Below, in pieces: positions 9,356 to 16,951 of a stretch of DNA of 51,491 nt. Below the pieces are notes generated by a model, which was not told the DNA's origin, ran no database searches, and saw only the letters and a list, made by a program, of their open reading frames with translations. This DNA is from Chloroflexota bacterium. GTDB taxonomy: Bacteria > Chloroflexota > Anaerolineae > B4-G1. Location of the stretch: the NCBI GenBank assembly GCA_012514315.1, contig JAAZAN010000218.1, forward strand, positions 1 through 51,491, read 5' to 3'. Each line of letters starts with the position of its first letter. The first letter of the stretch is position 1. The position numbers and the translations under genes were made by a program.

Positions 9356-10642
9356 TCACGGCTTGGACGGGCCTGGGTCGTACCGAACCATCAGTGCCCA
9401 GCCAATCAGGCGCAGGCCGCCACTGACCAATAGCGCACCGGCAATCCCAATCTGATCTGCAAGGATCGTGCCGATAATCGGCATCAGTACAGTGATGATG
9501 TACTGCAGGCTCTGATCGATCGCGACGAACGTGGCATTCTGGTCCTCAGGCACGGTCCGCATCAGCAGATCAAAGAAGACGAGATTGATTCCGGCCGAGA
9601 AGACCCCGGCGAGAGCGGCATACAGAACAATAGCCGGCGTCCAGCGAGTAACAGCCACCGCCACAGGGTACAACGCCAGACCCAACGTGGTCCAGAACAA
9701 CACAAACCGAGATCCCCGCGTACGGGCCTGTCGTGCCCAGATGGAGTAGCCAATGAGCAGAACCGCCGTGTTCGCCGTATTGATCGCTCCAATCCACGAA
9801 TCACTGGCTCCCAGCACGCGAACGAAATAGAGCGTGAATAGCGGCGTACCCAGCAGGCCACCAGCCAGATACACAAGCCGTCGAGACACGAACGAGATGA
9901 ACTCGGGATGGGCGCGTACCAGACCGAGCGTGCTCGTGAACGCATGTCGAATTCCCGCACCGTGAGTATGGCGCGGAGGGTCCTGGTCAGGCAATTCGAT
10001 GCGCCGCGAGAATGAGAAGCTAATCACTCCACCCAGTGAGAGCACAAGAAACACAAGCTGGTAGTTCAGGGGAAACGAAATCTGATCGAGAACCCAGCCG
10101 GCCAGCGCGATCATGACCGCCTGAGTTACACCCAGGATCGACCAGCGCCGGCTCATCAGATCGTAGCGGCCTTTCGGTCCGGCGATGCCGTTCATCACCA
10201 AAGAGAAAGCGACGCTCATAAACGTCTGTGGTATCGCCGCAAGCGCCCAAATGACCAGGATGCTGGTCACCAGATAGCGCTCCGGCACGAAGAACGGAGC
10301 GAGACCCGTGAACGTGTAGGCAGAGAGTGCGATCAGACGCAGGCGGCTGAACCATGGCACGATGTTTCGGCGTGCCTGCAGGAAGCGTCCTGCCACAATC
10401 GCCAGGCCAATACCGGCGACGCCAGGTAGTGACGAGAGCAGACCCACCTGCGTACTGGTCGCGCCAAGTCGTGTCAGCAGGACCGAGATGAAGGGGCCAG
10501 CTGACATTGCTAACCCAACGCCCAGACCCTCGAGCTGGGCATTCAGAAAGTTGTGTCTCTGTGTTCTCGTCGCGTTCGGTGGCGCGACAGACCAACCGAG
10601 AGACCCAAGAAATCGCAACGTCTTCCGCAACCTGTCTATCAT
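9356..10642 (-). CDS. MFS transporter (12-helix type)
   Basis: A 428-residue inner-membrane protein with about 12 hydrophobic helices in two halves split by a charged loop (around RRIELPDQDPPRHTHGAG). The loop GRYDLMSRRWSI between helices resembles those of the VanZ-less 'MFS_1' exporters found in Chloroflexota. Start ATG 10642 is chosen because AAAGGT lies five bases upstream; the open frame extends further but with basic, non-transporter-like sequence. The substrate is unknown. The gene ends 206 bp from the convergent DUF5107-type gene. Upstream lies the terminator of the SH3-domain gene, so it is probably transcribed on its own. Confidence 0.85.
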   Translation of the reverse strand: MIDRLRKTLRFLGSLGWSVAPPNATRTQRHNFLNAQLEGLGVGLAMSAGPFISVLLTRLGATSTQVGLLSSLPGVAGIGLAIVAGRFLQARRNIVPWFSRLRLIALSAYTFTGLAPFFVPERYLVTSILVIWALAAIPQTFMSVAFSLVMNGIAGPKGRYDLMSRRWSILGVTQAVMIALAGWVLDQISFPLNYQLVFLVLSLGGVISFSFSRRIELPDQDPPRHTHGAGIRHAFTSTLGLVRAHPEFISFVSRRLVYLAGGLLGTPLFTLYFVRVLGASDSWIGAINTANTAVLLIGYSIWARQARTRGSRFVLFWTTLGLALYPVAVAVTRWTPAIVLYAALAGVFSAGINLVFFDLLMRTVPEDQNATFVAIDQSLQYIITVLMPIIGTILADQIGIAGALLVSGGLRLIGWALMVRYDPGPSKP

Positions 10643-10714
10643 CCGACCTTTCTTAGGCCCCCTGGACCAGATTGCCGAACGGCGAGGCCATATCAATAGC
10701 CCCACGAAACGGCG

Positions 10715-10749
10715 ACAAACCAAACCGGGGCAGCTTCAGGCTACCCCGG
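10715..10749 (-). terminator. Intrinsic terminator after the SH3-domain gene
   Basis: On the minus strand a 10-bp stem (CCGGGGTAGC / GCTGCCCCGG, one T-G pair) with a 5-nt loop at 10749-10725 is followed by TTTGGTTTGT. It sits about 90 nt past the stop of the SH3-domain gene and before the MFS gene. Confidence 0.62.
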
Positions 10750-10836
10750 CAGAACTCACGCTCTTCAACACTGGCGCCGGGTCAGTGCAGAGCCCGTGGC
10801 CGAGCAGGAATGCCCACTGTCACCCAGTTGCACCGA

Positions 10837-11802
10837 CTACTGCACCTCCACTACCACCGGCCCGGACAGGTTGGTGCAGTTGGTCTCGCCGAAGCAGACC
10901 CTCAGCCAGAGGTTGTACGTCCCCGGCGACGCGATCGCAATACGGTCACGCCACGTGAAGCGTTGACCGGACGTAAGCGTCTCGTTGGACCAACTGACCT
11001 GGAACTGAGCCGTCTGCTCAACCCAGGCGCCCAGGTGAGTGTAGTTCACATCCTGCCCTGCCGCACACGTGACATCACCGTTGAACCAGATGTCCGCATC
11101 CACATCGAAAGGCCCCGGCGCGCCTTCCACACTGAAGGCGTTCGCAACCACATCCCCGGGTGCGGGGCCGGGTGTTGCCGTCTGTACGTCCGGTGTTACC
11201 GTGGCGGTTGTCGTCGGGCTGGCGGTTTCAATCGTCGGGTCAACCGACTCAGTCGTCGCTGTCGGAGGTGGCGGTGTTGCCGTGGCGGGCATCGGCGTCA
11301 GTGTGGGCGGGACAACCTCAGGCACATCCTCAGTATTGGACGCCGTCACGATCTCACCATAGACCCAACCCGTCACGCCGTTGTAGTCGATCTGCCACCA
11401 GCCGTCGTATCGTCCAATTACGCGCGCCTCAGCACCAGGATCCAGGTATCCGATCCTCTCGTAGCTGGTATCAGAACCGGTACGCACGTTGGCGCCATCG
11501 ACACCAGCCACAATCCTCGCTACCGCCGGCGACACGGGGGTTGGTGCGATAGCAGTCGGCTCTGGCAAGTCAGTGGGCGATTCGGTGGTCGCCGTGGGCA
11601 ACTGCTGTGTCACCAGTGGTATCAGCGAGGCAGTGGGAGATGGAGCAACCGTCACATCTGCACCGGGCTCCGGCTGTCCACCACCACGGTTCCGAAAAAA
11701 GCCGAACCAGATCAGCCCTCCGGCTACCACCAGCAGCAAGGCCCAGCCGGCAATTGCGCCAACAGAACAACCGCGACGGGAACCGTAGCTCGATCTTCTC
11801 AT
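10837..11802 (-). CDS. Membrane-anchored SH3-domain protein with Thr/Pro-rich linkers
   Basis: A 321-residue protein with a single membrane helix at about 14-35 after a basic N-terminus, so the rest faces outward. A Thr/Pro/Ser-rich linker (about 45-95) leads to a bacterial SH3 domain (about 97-154, with ANVRTGSDTSY and GYLDPGAEARV). A second Thr/Pro-rich linker (155-218) leads to a C-terminal ~100-residue domain with four Cys, probably a disulfide-stabilised beta-sandwich that I do not recognise. SH3b domains in such proteins usually bind peptidoglycan or other surface ligands. Start ATG 11802 has GGTGGAG about 11 nt upstream. It is expressed from its own promoter and ends at a terminator. 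Confidence 0.88.
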   Translation of the reverse strand: MRRSSYGSRRGCSVGAIAGWALLLVVAGGLIWFGFFRNRGGGQPEPGADVTVAPSPTASLIPLVTQQLPTATTESPTDLPEPTAIAPTPVSPAVARIVAGVDGANVRTGSDTSYERIGYLDPGAEARVIGRYDGWWQIDYNGVTGWVYGEIVTASNTEDVPEVVPPTLTPMPATATPPPPTATTESVDPTIETASPTTTATVTPDVQTATPGPAPGDVVANAFSVEGAPGPFDVDADIWFNGDVTCAAGQDVNYTHLGAWVEQTAQFQVSWSNETLTSGQRFTWRDRIAIASPGTYNLWLRVCFGETNCTNLSGPVVVEVQ

Positions 11803-11810
11803 ATTGATTC

Positions 11811-11835
11811 AGTCTCCACCGGCCGGAGTCTCCAC
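11811..11835. repeat. Two 9-bp direct repeats in the SH3-gene leader
   Basis: AGTCTCCAC occurs at 11811-11819 and again at 11827-11835, 16 bp apart, between the promoter and start codon. On the minus strand each reads GTGGAGACT and the nearer copy supplies the ribosome site. It may be chance or a tandem regulatory site. Confidence 0.3.
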
Positions 11836-11881
11836 GCCACAACGCCGACCTTGTTGCTCCATGGACAAATGCCACCCTCTC

Positions 11882-11910
11882 AGTATAGCTGAACCGGAAT
11901 GGCAAGTCAA
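11882..11910 (-). promoter_or_regulatory. Promoter of the SH3-domain gene
   Basis: Minus strand TTGACT (11910-11905), 17-bp spacer, TATACT (11887-11882). Both boxes match at five of six positions. The leader would be about 73 nt. Confidence 0.7.
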
Positions 11911-12028
11911 AGCCCATTGCCCCAACCCCAATACTAACCGCTGCGCCTCGGTTGTCAAGATCAAGGCTCGGCGGCCGGCAGAGGTTCGGTATTCAGTATC
12001 CGGCGGACCACAGTACAGTCGTGAATCA

Positions 12029-13279
12029 TCAAGGGTTCGCTGTCAAAAGCTCCGCGTATACACCTTCGATGCGCTGCGCTATCCGGGGCCAGGCATATGA
12101 CTCCGCCCAGCACATCGCACGATACCCGATGCGGCGACGTAGACCTTCGTCGGTGAGAAGGCGCAGGATCCTGTCCGCAAGCGCGTCTGGATCACGCGCC
12201 GGCACACGATAGCCTGTGCGACCGTTTTTCACCAGGAATGCCAGCCCGCCCACATCAGACGCGATGACTGGGGTCCCGCAAGCCATCGCCTCCAAGGCCA
12301 CCATCCCGAAGCTCTCGTAATCCGAAGGCATCACGACCATCGACGCCGCCGAGTAGTAATACGGCAACGTGTCCTGATCCTTAGCACCCAGGAACAACAC
12401 CACATCATGGATGCCAAGCTCATCCCGCAGCTCCAGGAGGCGCACCATTTCCTCGTCCTCGCGCACCCGGTCTGGGTCGCCCCCAATGACAGGTACACAC
12501 AACCTGCCGTGTAGATCGGGACAGCTCTCCAGAACACGTGCGATAGCCTGCAGCAAGCTATCGATACCCTTGAGTGGCTCGATCCGACCCACGAACAGGA
12601 TGATGGGGAGATCGGGGCATACCGCGATGCGCTCGCGCGCCTGTTCCGCTGGAATGGGATGGAAACGCTCGATGTCCACGCCAGGCGAGATCACGCGGAT
12701 CCGCGATGGATCCGCTCCGTAATACTCCACCAGCTGCTTCTGCTCCGCAGGAGTCGCGGCGATCACCACGTCGGCCAGATCGACGATCTCCCTCTCTACG
12801 GCGATCCGCTGATCCGTCTCACGCTCCTCCGGTCGCTGCGCCACGCGGTTCTTCATCTCGCCCAGCGTGTGGAACATGTGGACAACAGGGACACCCCAAC
12901 GCTCACGCAGCGCAAGCGCGGCTACTCCCGACAGCCAATAGTGACTGTGGATGACATCATATTGAACGCCATCACGAGACGCAACCTCCAGCACATTGTC
13001 GACAAACTCGGGAAGATGGTCGTAGACCAGATGCTTGTCGTAGGGATGCTCGGGACCAGCCCGAATGTGAAACACGCGCGCGCCTCGTCCTAGGAGGTGA
13101 CTTACGCGCGGCACGGCCGGATCCTGAGAACGGGTGAAGATATCGACATGCTGGCCCTGCTGGGCAAACTCTCGAGAGAGGTCGCGCACATAGACATTCA
13201 TGCCGCCCGCCTCCTTGCCACCCAACATGGCGAGTGGACATGTGTGAACACTGAGCATAGCGATGCGCAAACCGGGCAT
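12029..13279 (-). CDS. Glycosyltransferase family 4 (MshA-like / sucrose-synthase-like)
   Basis: A 416-residue retaining GT-B glycosyltransferase. The N-terminus (LSVHTCPLAMLGGKEAGGMNVY) has the loop typical of MshA and sucrose-phosphate-synthase-like enzymes, and the C-terminal half carries VGRIEPLKGID and the E-x7-E signature ESFGMVALE followed by ACGTPVIAS. It transfers a sugar from an NDP-sugar to an acceptor in the cytoplasm. MshA itself adds GlcNAc to inositol phosphate, but no other mycothiol gene is here, so acceptor and donor are open. Start ATG 13279 has TGAGGA nine bases upstream. It diverges from a GNAT gene across a region with a 14-bp palindrome. Confidence 0.9.
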   Translation of the reverse strand: MPGLRIAMLSVHTCPLAMLGGKEAGGMNVYVRDLSREFAQQGQHVDIFTRSQDPAVPRVSHLLGRGARVFHIRAGPEHPYDKHLVYDHLPEFVDNVLEVASRDGVQYDVIHSHYWLSGVAALALRERWGVPVVHMFHTLGEMKNRVAQRPEERETDQRIAVEREIVDLADVVIAATPAEQKQLVEYYGADPSRIRVISPGVDIERFHPIPAEQARERIAVCPDLPIILFVGRIEPLKGIDSLLQAIARVLESCPDLHGRLCVPVIGGDPDRVREDEEMVRLLELRDELGIHDVVLFLGAKDQDTLPYYYSAASMVVMPSDYESFGMVALEAMACGTPVIASDVGGLAFLVKNGRTGYRVPARDPDALADRILRLLTDEGLRRRIGYRAMCWAESYAWPRIAQRIEGVYAELLTANP

Positions 13280-13283
13280 AGGG

Positions 13284-13312
13284 TTTCCTCAACTCGGGAA
13301 TAGGACTATAAT
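13284..13312 (+). promoter_or_regulatory. Candidate promoter of the first GNAT gene
   Basis: A perfect TATAAT at 13307-13312 faces the GNAT gene 84 bp downstream. The -35 position (TTTCCT, 13284-13289) is weak. Confidence 0.35.
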
Positions 13313-13325
13313 AGTGATCCACATT

Positions 13326-13339
13326 CACGTGTACACGTG
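13326..13339. promoter_or_regulatory. 14-bp perfect palindrome between divergent genes
   Basis: CACGTGTACACGTG is self-complementary and lies 46 bp upstream of the glycosyltransferase start and 57 bp upstream of the GNAT start. It sits where the -35 box of the leftward promoter would be and downstream of the rightward -10, so a dimeric regulator bound here could control both genes. Confidence 0.5.
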
Positions 13340-13395
13340 CAGGCCATAGTCGCGATCATCACAGGCCGCCAACAAGAGCTGGCTCGGAGATATGT

Positions 13396-13845
13396 ATGCA
13401 ACGACCGGAACCTCTCATACGCCACCTTACCGGCGACGATTACAGCTCACTGCTGGCGCTGTGGCAACGCGCTGGACTGCATTCCATCCGGCCAGAGGGC
13501 CGCGACAGCCAGGCCGCTATCGAGCAACAACTCGCCACCGAAGTGCAGACGATTCTGGGACTGGAACTCGATGGCGTCCTCATCGGTACAGTGGTGACCA
13601 CTCACGACACGCGCAAGGGTTGGATCAACCGCCTGGCCATCGATCCTCGCTATCGGAACCAGGGCTATGGGAAGCTGCTGGTCCGAGCAGCGGAGGCCCG
13701 CCTTCGCGAACAGGGTATGCCCCTTACCGCTGCGCTGATCGAACACGACAATGTGGCCTCGCTCAGGTTGTTCCAGTCTTTGGGCTATTCCGAGATAGAC
13801 GAGGGCATTCATTACCTGACCAAACGGGACAGCGAGAACGTGTAA
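13396..13845 (+). CDS. GNAT family N-acetyltransferase
   Basis: A 149-residue acetyl-CoA-dependent acetyltransferase. The acetyl-CoA pyrophosphate-binding loop is INRLAIDPRYRNQGYGKLL (around residues 76-94), with the R/Q-x-x-G-x-G/A core as RNQGYG, and the C-terminal strand/helix holds NVASLRLFQSLGY. Start ATG 13396 has GGAG six bases upstream. It is tail to tail with another GNAT gene (22 bp apart). Substrate (amino acid, peptide N-terminus or antibiotic) cannot be predicted. Confidence 0.88.
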   Translation: MQRPEPLIRHLTGDDYSSLLALWQRAGLHSIRPEGRDSQAAIEQQLATEVQTILGLELDGVLIGTVVTTHDTRKGWINRLAIDPRYRNQGYGKLLVRAAEARLREQGMPLTAALIEHDNVASLRLFQSLGYSEIDEGIHYLTKRDSENV

Positions 13846-13867
13846 GCCACAACTGAACCAGCCACCA

Positions 13868-14401
13868 TCATCCTGCAACGAACTCAGGCTGCAGGATGCT
13901 CATCATGTATTGATCCACATACCTCGCTTCTTTGAACGTGGCATCACGCAGTGTCCCCTCAAGTCGGAAACCGCATTTCTCATAGCACCGAATGCCGCGC
14001 GCATTGTCAGCATCCACACGGAGGAAGACCCTGTGCAGGTTCATCTCATCGAAGGCCAGATGCAGCAGAGTACTGATCGCGTCAGTGCCCAACCCCTGAT
14101 CCCAGTAGGACTTCTCACCGATCACGATGCCGAGCTCCGTTGATCGATCCTTCCAGTTAATATTGTGCAACCCGATGTTGCCGATGTGCACCCCATCCAA
14201 TGCATCGATCGCGAACAGCACGGTCTCCTGCCGCTCGACGCTATCGACCATCCGCTCATACCAGCGCTCTTCCTGAGCCAACGAGAAGGGTTGGAAGACT
14301 AGCAGATAGCGGCGCACCTCTGGATCAGCGAACCAACGAACGAATCGCGGTAAGTCGTCGCGCTCAACCGGACGCAGACGGACCTTTTCACCTTGTGGCA
14401 T
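13868..14401 (-). CDS. GNAT family N-acetyltransferase (RimJ/RimL-like)
   Basis: A 177-residue acetyltransferase of the RimJ/RimL/SpeG-like branch: it opens with GEKVRLRPVERDDLPRFVRW, has the acetyl-CoA loop GEKSYWDQGLGTDA and ends with the typical HRVFLRVDADNARGIRCYEK region and GFRLEGTLRD. These enzymes acetylate protein N-termini, amino-sugars or small amines. Start ATG 14401 is placed by GGAGGGAG just upstream. It converges on the other GNAT gene; the two are not close in sequence, so this is not a recent duplication. Confidence 0.88.
   Translation of the reverse strand: MPQGEKVRLRPVERDDLPRFVRWFADPEVRRYLLVFQPFSLAQEERWYERMVDSVERQETVLFAIDALDGVHIGNIGLHNINWKDRSTELGIVIGEKSYWDQGLGTDAISTLLHLAFDEMNLHRVFLRVDADNARGIRCYEKCGFRLEGTLRDATFKEARYVDQYMMSILQPEFVAG
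13869..13898. terminator. Inverted repeat between convergent GNAT genes
   Basis: CATCCTGCA (13869-13877) and TGCAGGATG (13890-13898) form a perfect 9-bp stem with a 12-nt loop. It lies in the last codons of the minus-strand GNAT gene and 24 bp past the plus-strand stop; no T-run follows. Confidence 0.35.
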
Positions 14402-14449
14402 GCTCCCTCCAATCTGTCTCAACAGCCGGGTGAAACTTAGAACAACAGG

Positions 14450-15445
14450 TCATTGCAGACCCGTAGTGGCATCACTCGGCGATCGATCGTACCCGCTGGC
14501 TTCCCACCGGTCGACGATCTGCTCGGCAGCGGCGAGCACGCTTGCCTCCCGGGCAGCGATTCGCGTGACCCAGGACTCCAGTTCGTCCTCCTGCATCATC
14601 TTCTGGAGGCGACTCATAAGCACTCGCTGAAGTGTCTCGACAAGATCGCTGCGGATGCGTTCGCGACGTCCTCGATCCCACGATCCGCTCTGCTGCATGG
14701 AGATGCGGTGTCGAACCAGCGCGTCGCGTAGCTCCGGTAACCCCTCACCCGTGAGAGCCACGGTCGGGATGATGGGCACGTGCCACCCACTGACCTCTGG
14801 TCGCTCATCATCCGCGGGCCGGGTGGTGGCAAGCTCCAGCGCACGGACCTTGTGGGCGCCGCCAGGCAAATCCATCTTATTCACGACCAGGATGTCGGCA
14901 ATCTCCAGGAGGCCAGCCTTGAGGGCCTGGACATCATCGCCTGAGCCAGGCGCCTCAACGACGATCGTCGCATGAGTCATCCGCGCAACCTCTACCTCGG
15001 ACTGGCCAGCGCCAACCGTCTCAATCAGCACAACATCGAACCCGACAGCGTCCAGCACAAGCGCAGCATCGGCCGTGGTGCGAGCTACTCCTCCTGATGC
15101 ACCCCGCGTGGCCATACTGCGCACGAACACTTCGGGATCACCGGTCAGATCACGCATTCGAACACGGTCGCCCAGCAGCGCCCCTCCTGTGAATGGACTG
15201 CTCGGGTCCACAGCGACGATGGCGACGGACTGTCCGCTCGCCCGTAGATGACGGGCAAGCTGGCCAATCAGGGTCGATTTCCCCGTGCCAGGCGCACCCG
15301 TCACTCCAACAAGATGCGCTCGCCCGGCACGCGGGCAGAGCGCTTCAACGATGGCCGCTGCCTCCTGACCGCCATTCTCAACCGCCGAGAGCAGCCTGGC
15401 CAGTGCGTAGCGGTCGCCCGCCAGTGCAGCCGCGAGCGAATCCAC
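14450..15445 (-). CDS. meaB: Methylmalonyl-CoA mutase-associated GTPase MeaB (ArgK family)
   Basis: A 331-residue G3E-family GTPase that guards B12-dependent acyl-CoA mutases: it gates adenosylcobalamin loading and prevents inactivation. The P-loop GAPGTGKST is at 50-58, with VAVDPSSPFTGGALLGDRVRM, the switch region ETVGAGQSE, and NKMD as the guanine motif. The GTG start (15445) is two bases after the stop of the B12-binding gene, so the two are translationally coupled. No mutase catalytic subunit is in the window; the complete enzyme must be assembled with a subunit encoded elsewhere. Confidence 0.93.
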   Translation of the reverse strand: MDSLAAALAGDRYALARLLSAVENGGQEAAAIVEALCPRAGRAHLVGVTGAPGTGKSTLIGQLARHLRASGQSVAIVAVDPSSPFTGGALLGDRVRMRDLTGDPEVFVRSMATRGASGGVARTTADAALVLDAVGFDVVLIETVGAGQSEVEVARMTHATIVVEAPGSGDDVQALKAGLLEIADILVVNKMDLPGGAHKVRALELATTRPADDERPEVSGWHVPIIPTVALTGEGLPELRDALVRHRISMQQSGSWDRGRRERIRSDLVETLQRVLMSRLQKMMQEDELESWVTRIAAREASVLAAAEQIVDRWEASGYDRSPSDATTGLQ

Positions 15446-15447
15446 CT

Positions 15448-15846
15448 CTACGACTCCGAGGTCTGCTCGCCGATAGAATCAGCGATGGCCTGTGTGCTCG
15501 TGCCCGGACCAAAGATACCGGCCACTCCCATATCGCGGAGGCGTGAAACATCCTCTTCGGGGATAATCCCACCCACAAATACCTTCACACGATCAGCTCC
15601 TGCACGGCGCAATCCATCGATTACGCGCGGCACGAGAGTCATATGGGCGCCGGAGAGAATGCTCAACCCGACCGCATCGACGTCCTCCTGCAAGGCGGCC
15701 TCGACAATCATCTCTGGTGTCTGGCGCAGGCCCGTGTAGATCACCTCCATGCCAGCATCGCGCAGCGCACGGGCCACCACCTTGGCGCCACGGTCGTGTC
15801 CATCCAGTCCAGGCTTCGCAATCAGAACCCGCAGTGGCCTGCTCAT
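15448..15846 (-). CDS. Cobalamin-binding subunit/domain of methylmalonyl-CoA mutase type
   Basis: A 132-residue stand-alone B12-binding domain, the size of the small subunit of split acyl-CoA mutases (McmA2). The lower-ligand motif D-x-H-x-x-G is DGHDRG at 15-20, followed by the SILSGAHM and VGGIIPEED segments that line the cofactor nucleotide tail. In split mutases this protein pairs with a ~550-residue TIM-barrel subunit that isomerises methylmalonyl-CoA or isobutyryl-CoA. It has GGAGG seven bases before ATG 15846 and shares a transcript with meaB. Confidence 0.93.
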   Translation of the reverse strand: MSRPLRVLIAKPGLDGHDRGAKVVARALRDAGMEVIYTGLRQTPEMIVEAALQEDVDAVGLSILSGAHMTLVPRVIDGLRRAGADRVKVFVGGIIPEEDVSRLRDMGVAGIFGPGTSTQAIADSIGEQTSES

Positions 15847-15878
15847 TCCCGCCTCCTCGTCATTCGAGCATTGCGACG

Positions 15879-15887
15879 ATTATACCA
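15879..15887 (-). promoter_or_regulatory. Extended -10 promoter of the B12 domain-meaB operon
   Basis: Minus strand TGGTATAAT (15887-15879): a perfect TATAAT with the extended TGn element, which can replace a poor -35. Transcription near 15872 gives a leader of about 26 nt with the ribosome site. Confidence 0.6.
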
Positions 15888-15945
15888 CAAGGTCGATCTG
15901 AGGTGAGGTGCGCACACGCGCCGCGCGACAGGCGCCAGCGCTCAC

Positions 15946-15996
15946 GGCAACAACGAACGCTCCGCCAGCGCGGAGCGCACTGACGGAGCGCGTCAG
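15946..15996 (-). terminator. Tandem hairpins after the slipin gene
   Basis: Two adjacent stems: CTGACG/CGTCAG (15980-15985 with 15991-15996) and GCTCCGC/GCGGAGC (15959-15965 with 15970-15976, 4-nt loop). On the minus strand the second is followed by GTTCGTTGTTG. It probably ends the NfeD-slipin transcript before the mutase promoter. Confidence 0.5.
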
Positions 15997-16045
15997 ACAG
16001 CGTCTAATCCGCAGCGCTATCGCATAGGAACTATACGTGGCCCCA

Positions 16046-16939
16046 CTACTCAGACTGTGCCTGAACCGCGTGAGCAACGAGCGGCTGCGCCAGGTTGACA
16101 AACTCAGTCGGAATAACGAACTTCGTCGAGTCTCCCTGCCCCAACGCCTTCAATGCTTCCAGGTACTGCAGCGTCAGCGTCTTGCTATCAATCCCTTGCG
16201 CCACCTTGTACACCCGCTCCAGCGCGAGCGCATCACCCTCAGCCTGCAGAACGGTTGCCTCGCGGGCGCCTTCAGCCCGCAGGATAGTCGCCTGCCGCTC
16301 ACCCTCGGCCTCGAGGATGCTGGCTTGCTTGTCGCCTTCAGCCACAGCGATTGCCGCCTCACGCTTACCCGATGCCTCGGCAACCATCGCTCGTCGGGAT
16401 CGCTCCGCCGCCATCTGCCGGGTCATCGCTTCCTCAATCGCACGGGGCGGTATCACCTCGCGGATCTCGACGGCCATCACCCGAATACCCCAGCGATCGG
16501 TTACTTCGTCAAGTTTCTCATGGAGAACGCGGTTGATTTCATCACGCTTTGACAGCACATCGTCCAGGTCCATAGCACCCACCACCGCCCTCAGGGTGGT
16601 GATAGCCAGGCCACGCGCTGCACCGGTGAAGTTCGCCACCTCCAACACGCTGCGCTCTGGATCGATCACCTTGTCGTACACCAGGAAGTCAATCGAGACC
16701 GAGGCATTGTCGGCGGTGATGCACGTCTGCGGTGGCACGTCAAAGAACACCTCTCGCAGATCCACCACGATCGCCCGGTCGACGAACGGGATCATGAAGA
16801 TCAGGCCCGGTCCCCTAGCTCCCAGCGACCGCCCTAGCCGGAACAGGACTAGTCGGCGATACTCCGGGACGATACGGACCGACATCGACAGCAGGACTAC
16901 GACAACCAGAGCTAGGAACCCGATAATAATCACATCCAT
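16046..16939 (-). CDS. Slipin / stomatin-like SPFH-domain membrane protein
   Basis: A 297-residue SPFH protein: one N-terminal membrane segment (about 2-23), the SPFH domain (about 24-200, with RIVPEYRRLVLFRLGR and VVDLREVFFDVPPQ), then an Ala/Glu-rich coiled-coil (about 205-255, with alternating EAEGERQATILRAEG repeats) that drives oligomer formation. Such proteins scaffold membrane microdomains and are cleaved by their NfeD protease partner. The gene begins 12 bp after the NfeD gene, the classic pairing. Function as a membrane scaffold is from the family. Confidence 0.93.
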   Translation of the reverse strand: MDVIIIGFLALVVVVLLSMSVRIVPEYRRLVLFRLGRSLGARGPGLIFMIPFVDRAIVVDLREVFFDVPPQTCITADNASVSIDFLVYDKVIDPERSVLEVANFTGAARGLAITTLRAVVGAMDLDDVLSKRDEINRVLHEKLDEVTDRWGIRVMAVEIREVIPPRAIEEAMTRQMAAERSRRAMVAEASGKREAAIAVAEGDKQASILEAEGERQATILRAEGAREATVLQAEGDALALERVYKVAQGIDSKTLTLQYLEALKALGQGDSTKFVIPTEFVNLAQPLVAHAVQAQSE

Positions 16940-16951
16940 GCGTACACCTCC

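Noticed and set aside
10672-11892. A 406-codon plus-strand frame opposite the SH3-domain gene
   Set aside because: Arg/His-rich without motifs; the opposite strand encodes a promoter, start, SH3 domain and terminator in order.
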